Below are positions 13,596 to 14,612 of a stretch of DNA of 14,612 bases, piece by piece. The stretch covers positions 1-14,612 of the forward strand of contig JAQCHM010000038.1 in assembly GCA_027730885.1 (NCBI GenBank), in the 5' to 3' direction. Source of the stretch: Actinomycetota bacterium. GTDB taxonomy: Bacteria; Actinomycetota; Acidimicrobiia; Acidimicrobiales; SZUA-35. Below the pieces are notes generated by a model. The model was not told where the DNA came from. It ran no database searches and saw only the letters and a list, made by a program, of their open reading frames with translations. A program made the position numbers and the translations under genes. Numbering within the stretch: the stretch's first letter is position 1; every line of letters starts with the position of its first letter.

Positions 13596-13701
13596 GCTCG
13601 AGATCGGCCAACGCCCGGTCGACGTTGTTCAACGCCGCCTCGAGTCGATCGAGATCGGCCATCCTGGGCAACGGCGAGTCCGCCGTCGGCGATTCGTGCA
13701 T
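13522..13701 (-). CDS. 59-aa small protein, antisense overlap with metallopeptidase 3' end
   Basis: This 59-codon frame starts at ATG 13699-13701. An amphipathic acidic helix fills residues 14-36 (MADLDRLEAALNNVDRAL and on to LADLEL), and a Pro/Thr-rich tail ends PVPPTPWR. Leu and Ala at heptad-like positions suggest a coiled coil or helical hairpin partner. Support for the gene is TAGGCT exactly 6 bases before the ATG, the same layout as other genes here, and composition that looks coding. It follows the propeller gene by 16 bases on the same strand and overlaps the peptidase gene by 74 bases. An internal ATG at codon 14 is a possible alternative start. No family recognised. Confidence 0.65.
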   Translation of the reverse strand: MHESPTADSPLPRMADLDRLEAALNNVDRALADLELNAPAVPTGEVGPQTAPVPPTPWR

Positions 13702-13707
13702 CGCCTC

Positions 13708-13713
13708 AGCCTA
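13708..13713 (-). promoter_or_regulatory. -10 element TAGGCT, leaderless-type promoter of the 59-codon gene
   Basis: On the minus strand TAGGCT is followed by six bases (GAGGCG) and ATG. It sits in the 16-base gap after the propeller gene, so the -35 region would lie inside the end of that gene. Confidence 0.5.
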
Positions 13714-13717
13714 GAGC

Positions 13718-14612
13718 TCAGCGGAAGGAGAGGGGCCCACGGGCGAAGGTGACCGACAACGCGTCGGCGACGCCGAGCAGAACCGCATCTCTCGGTTCGC
13801 TCAGGTCGATGAGCATCGGCCCGGATTCGGTCTCGGCGTTGAGGCTCGTGCGTATGAACACGAGCCGTTGTCCGTCGAAATCGAGCGAACTCAAGCGATC
13901 GCCTGCTCCGCCTGCCTCCAGTCGAAACGACTCGACTCCGGGCTCGGAGCCACCGGATGACCCCAGCCGAAGACCGACGACGGAGGTACCGGCCTCCACG
14001 CTGTCAGGGCGGTAGGTGACCATCGTGAAAACGAGCACCGAGCCGTCGGCGCTGAGGGCAACATCGCCGAAGGCCGCCAGCGACGGAAGCGGGCAGACCG
14101 CGTCGGGGACCGCGGTGGGAACCACCGCGCCGAGCTGATCGAACACCAACAGGCCGCCGCACGCGGCGTCGCCCAGGATCACGGCCGAACGGTCGCCACC
14201 GGTCGCGAAGTCCAGCACCGTTCGACCCGGCTCGATCGTGACGAACGACGAGCGGGCTCCTGTGACCAGCCCCACCGTCTCGATGCGGTGCGCGAGAGCC
14301 ATGGTCGACTCGTCCTCGGTTGGCGCTGCCGGATCTCGGACTTGCTCCTCGACCAGCAGGTAGGCGACGGGGGTGCCATCGTTCAACCCGACCCCGAGGA
14401 GCGCACCACCCTCGCTGTTGATGAGCTGACTCGTCCCACCCTCGCCAGGGAACCACCACACCTCACCATCCGACAACTGGGAAACGATCCCGCCGAGGAA
14501 ATCGTCGACGGCGAACTGCACGCCGGTTCCCACGAATGGTTCCCCGAGCGGACGGATCTGCGCCGCCGGCCCGGCCGCCAGCACCGTCCCGGTGGCAACA
14601 ATAAGCTCGCTG
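13718..14612 (-). CDS. Beta-propeller-like protein, 5' end outside window
   Basis: The frame is open to the window edge; 297 codons plus the stop are visible and the true start is probably beyond 14612. It has repeated short beta segments with turn motifs typical of TolB/WD40-like propellers: DDFLGGIVSQLSDGEVWWFP, RTVLDFATGGDRSAVILGD, VALSADGSVLVFTMV, LSSLDFDGQRLVFIRTS. Two Cys residues in the middle (DAACGG and DAVCPLP) may form a disulfide, fitting an exported or lipoprotein location. A GTG at 14582-14584 could start translation, but coding-like sequence (ELIVATGT) continues upstream of it. No enzyme motif is seen; a scaffold or surface role is possible. Confidence 0.75.
   Translation of the reverse strand, partial: SELIVATGTVLAAGPAAQIRPLGEPFVGTGVQFAVDDFLGGIVSQLSDGEVWWFPGEGGTSQLINSEGGALLGVGLNDGTPVAYLLVEEQVRDPAAPTEDESTMALAHRIETVGLVTGARSSFVTIEPGRTVLDFATGGDRSAVILGDAACGGLLVFDQLGAVVPTAVPDAVCPLPSLAAFGDVALSADGSVLVFTMVTYRPDSVEAGTSVVGLRLGSSGGSEPGVESFRLEAGGAGDRLSSLDFDGQRLVFIRTSLNAETESGPMLIDLSEPRDAVLLGVADALSVTFARGPLSFR

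Noticed and set aside
1..14612. CRISPR array, insertion sequence or prophage
   Set aside because: No regularly spaced repeats, transposase, integrase or phage genes; only the scar at 5900-6560 hints at past rearrangement.

Overview
The window is GC-rich, gene-dense DNA from an actinobacterium. Three things support this: mshA (mycothiol synthesis), a LigC/Prim-PolC pair, and a gene whose protein carries the residue signature of the actinobacterial c-di-GMP-responsive anti-sigma factor RsiG. The mix of families, the weak Shine-Dalgarno signals and the many leaderless-type promoters would suit the class Acidimicrobiia, but that placement is inference. No CRISPR array, tRNA, rRNA, phage or intact insertion sequence is visible.

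Layout. (1) 1-1650 (+): the end of a LigC-type ATP-dependent DNA ligase and a stand-alone LigD-type primase-polymerase, one base apart. (2) 1661-2935 (+): a YibE/F-family membrane protein. (3) 5374-2959 (-): three genes joined by ATGA overlaps, coding for a DUF7064/7065-like protein, a 135-aa helical protein, and an APH-fold phosphotransferase whose catalytic Asp reads Ala. (4) 5387-6579: a non-coding and decayed stretch holding a 60-base imperfect palindrome, the 5' third of a rhodanese gene and the 3' end of a CAP-domain gene. (5) 8392-6580 (-): proC, a SAM hydrolase (DUF62) and an overlapping 29-codon membrane peptide. (6) 12347-8589 (-): six closely packed genes, namely a MoaD/ThiS-like protein, a polytopic membrane protein, an RsiG-like anti-sigma factor, an XRE regulator, mshA and a YbjN-domain protein. 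(7) 12379-13595 (+), divergent from block 6: a histidine phosphatase and a YgjP/M48-type metallopeptidase. (8) 14612-13522 (-): a partial beta-propeller-like protein, then a 59-codon gene that overlaps the end of the peptidase gene on the opposite strand.

The most interesting points are these. The RsiG-like protein has one perfect and one altered c-di-GMP motif and sits in the same operon as mycothiol synthesis. Two small genes would be missed by usual length cut-offs. Seven genes have a TANNNT hexamer 6-7 bases upstream of the start codon, the arrangement expected of leaderless transcripts, and this fixes several starts. The phosphotransferase may be a pseudokinase. The 60-base palindrome lies between two divergent promoters.
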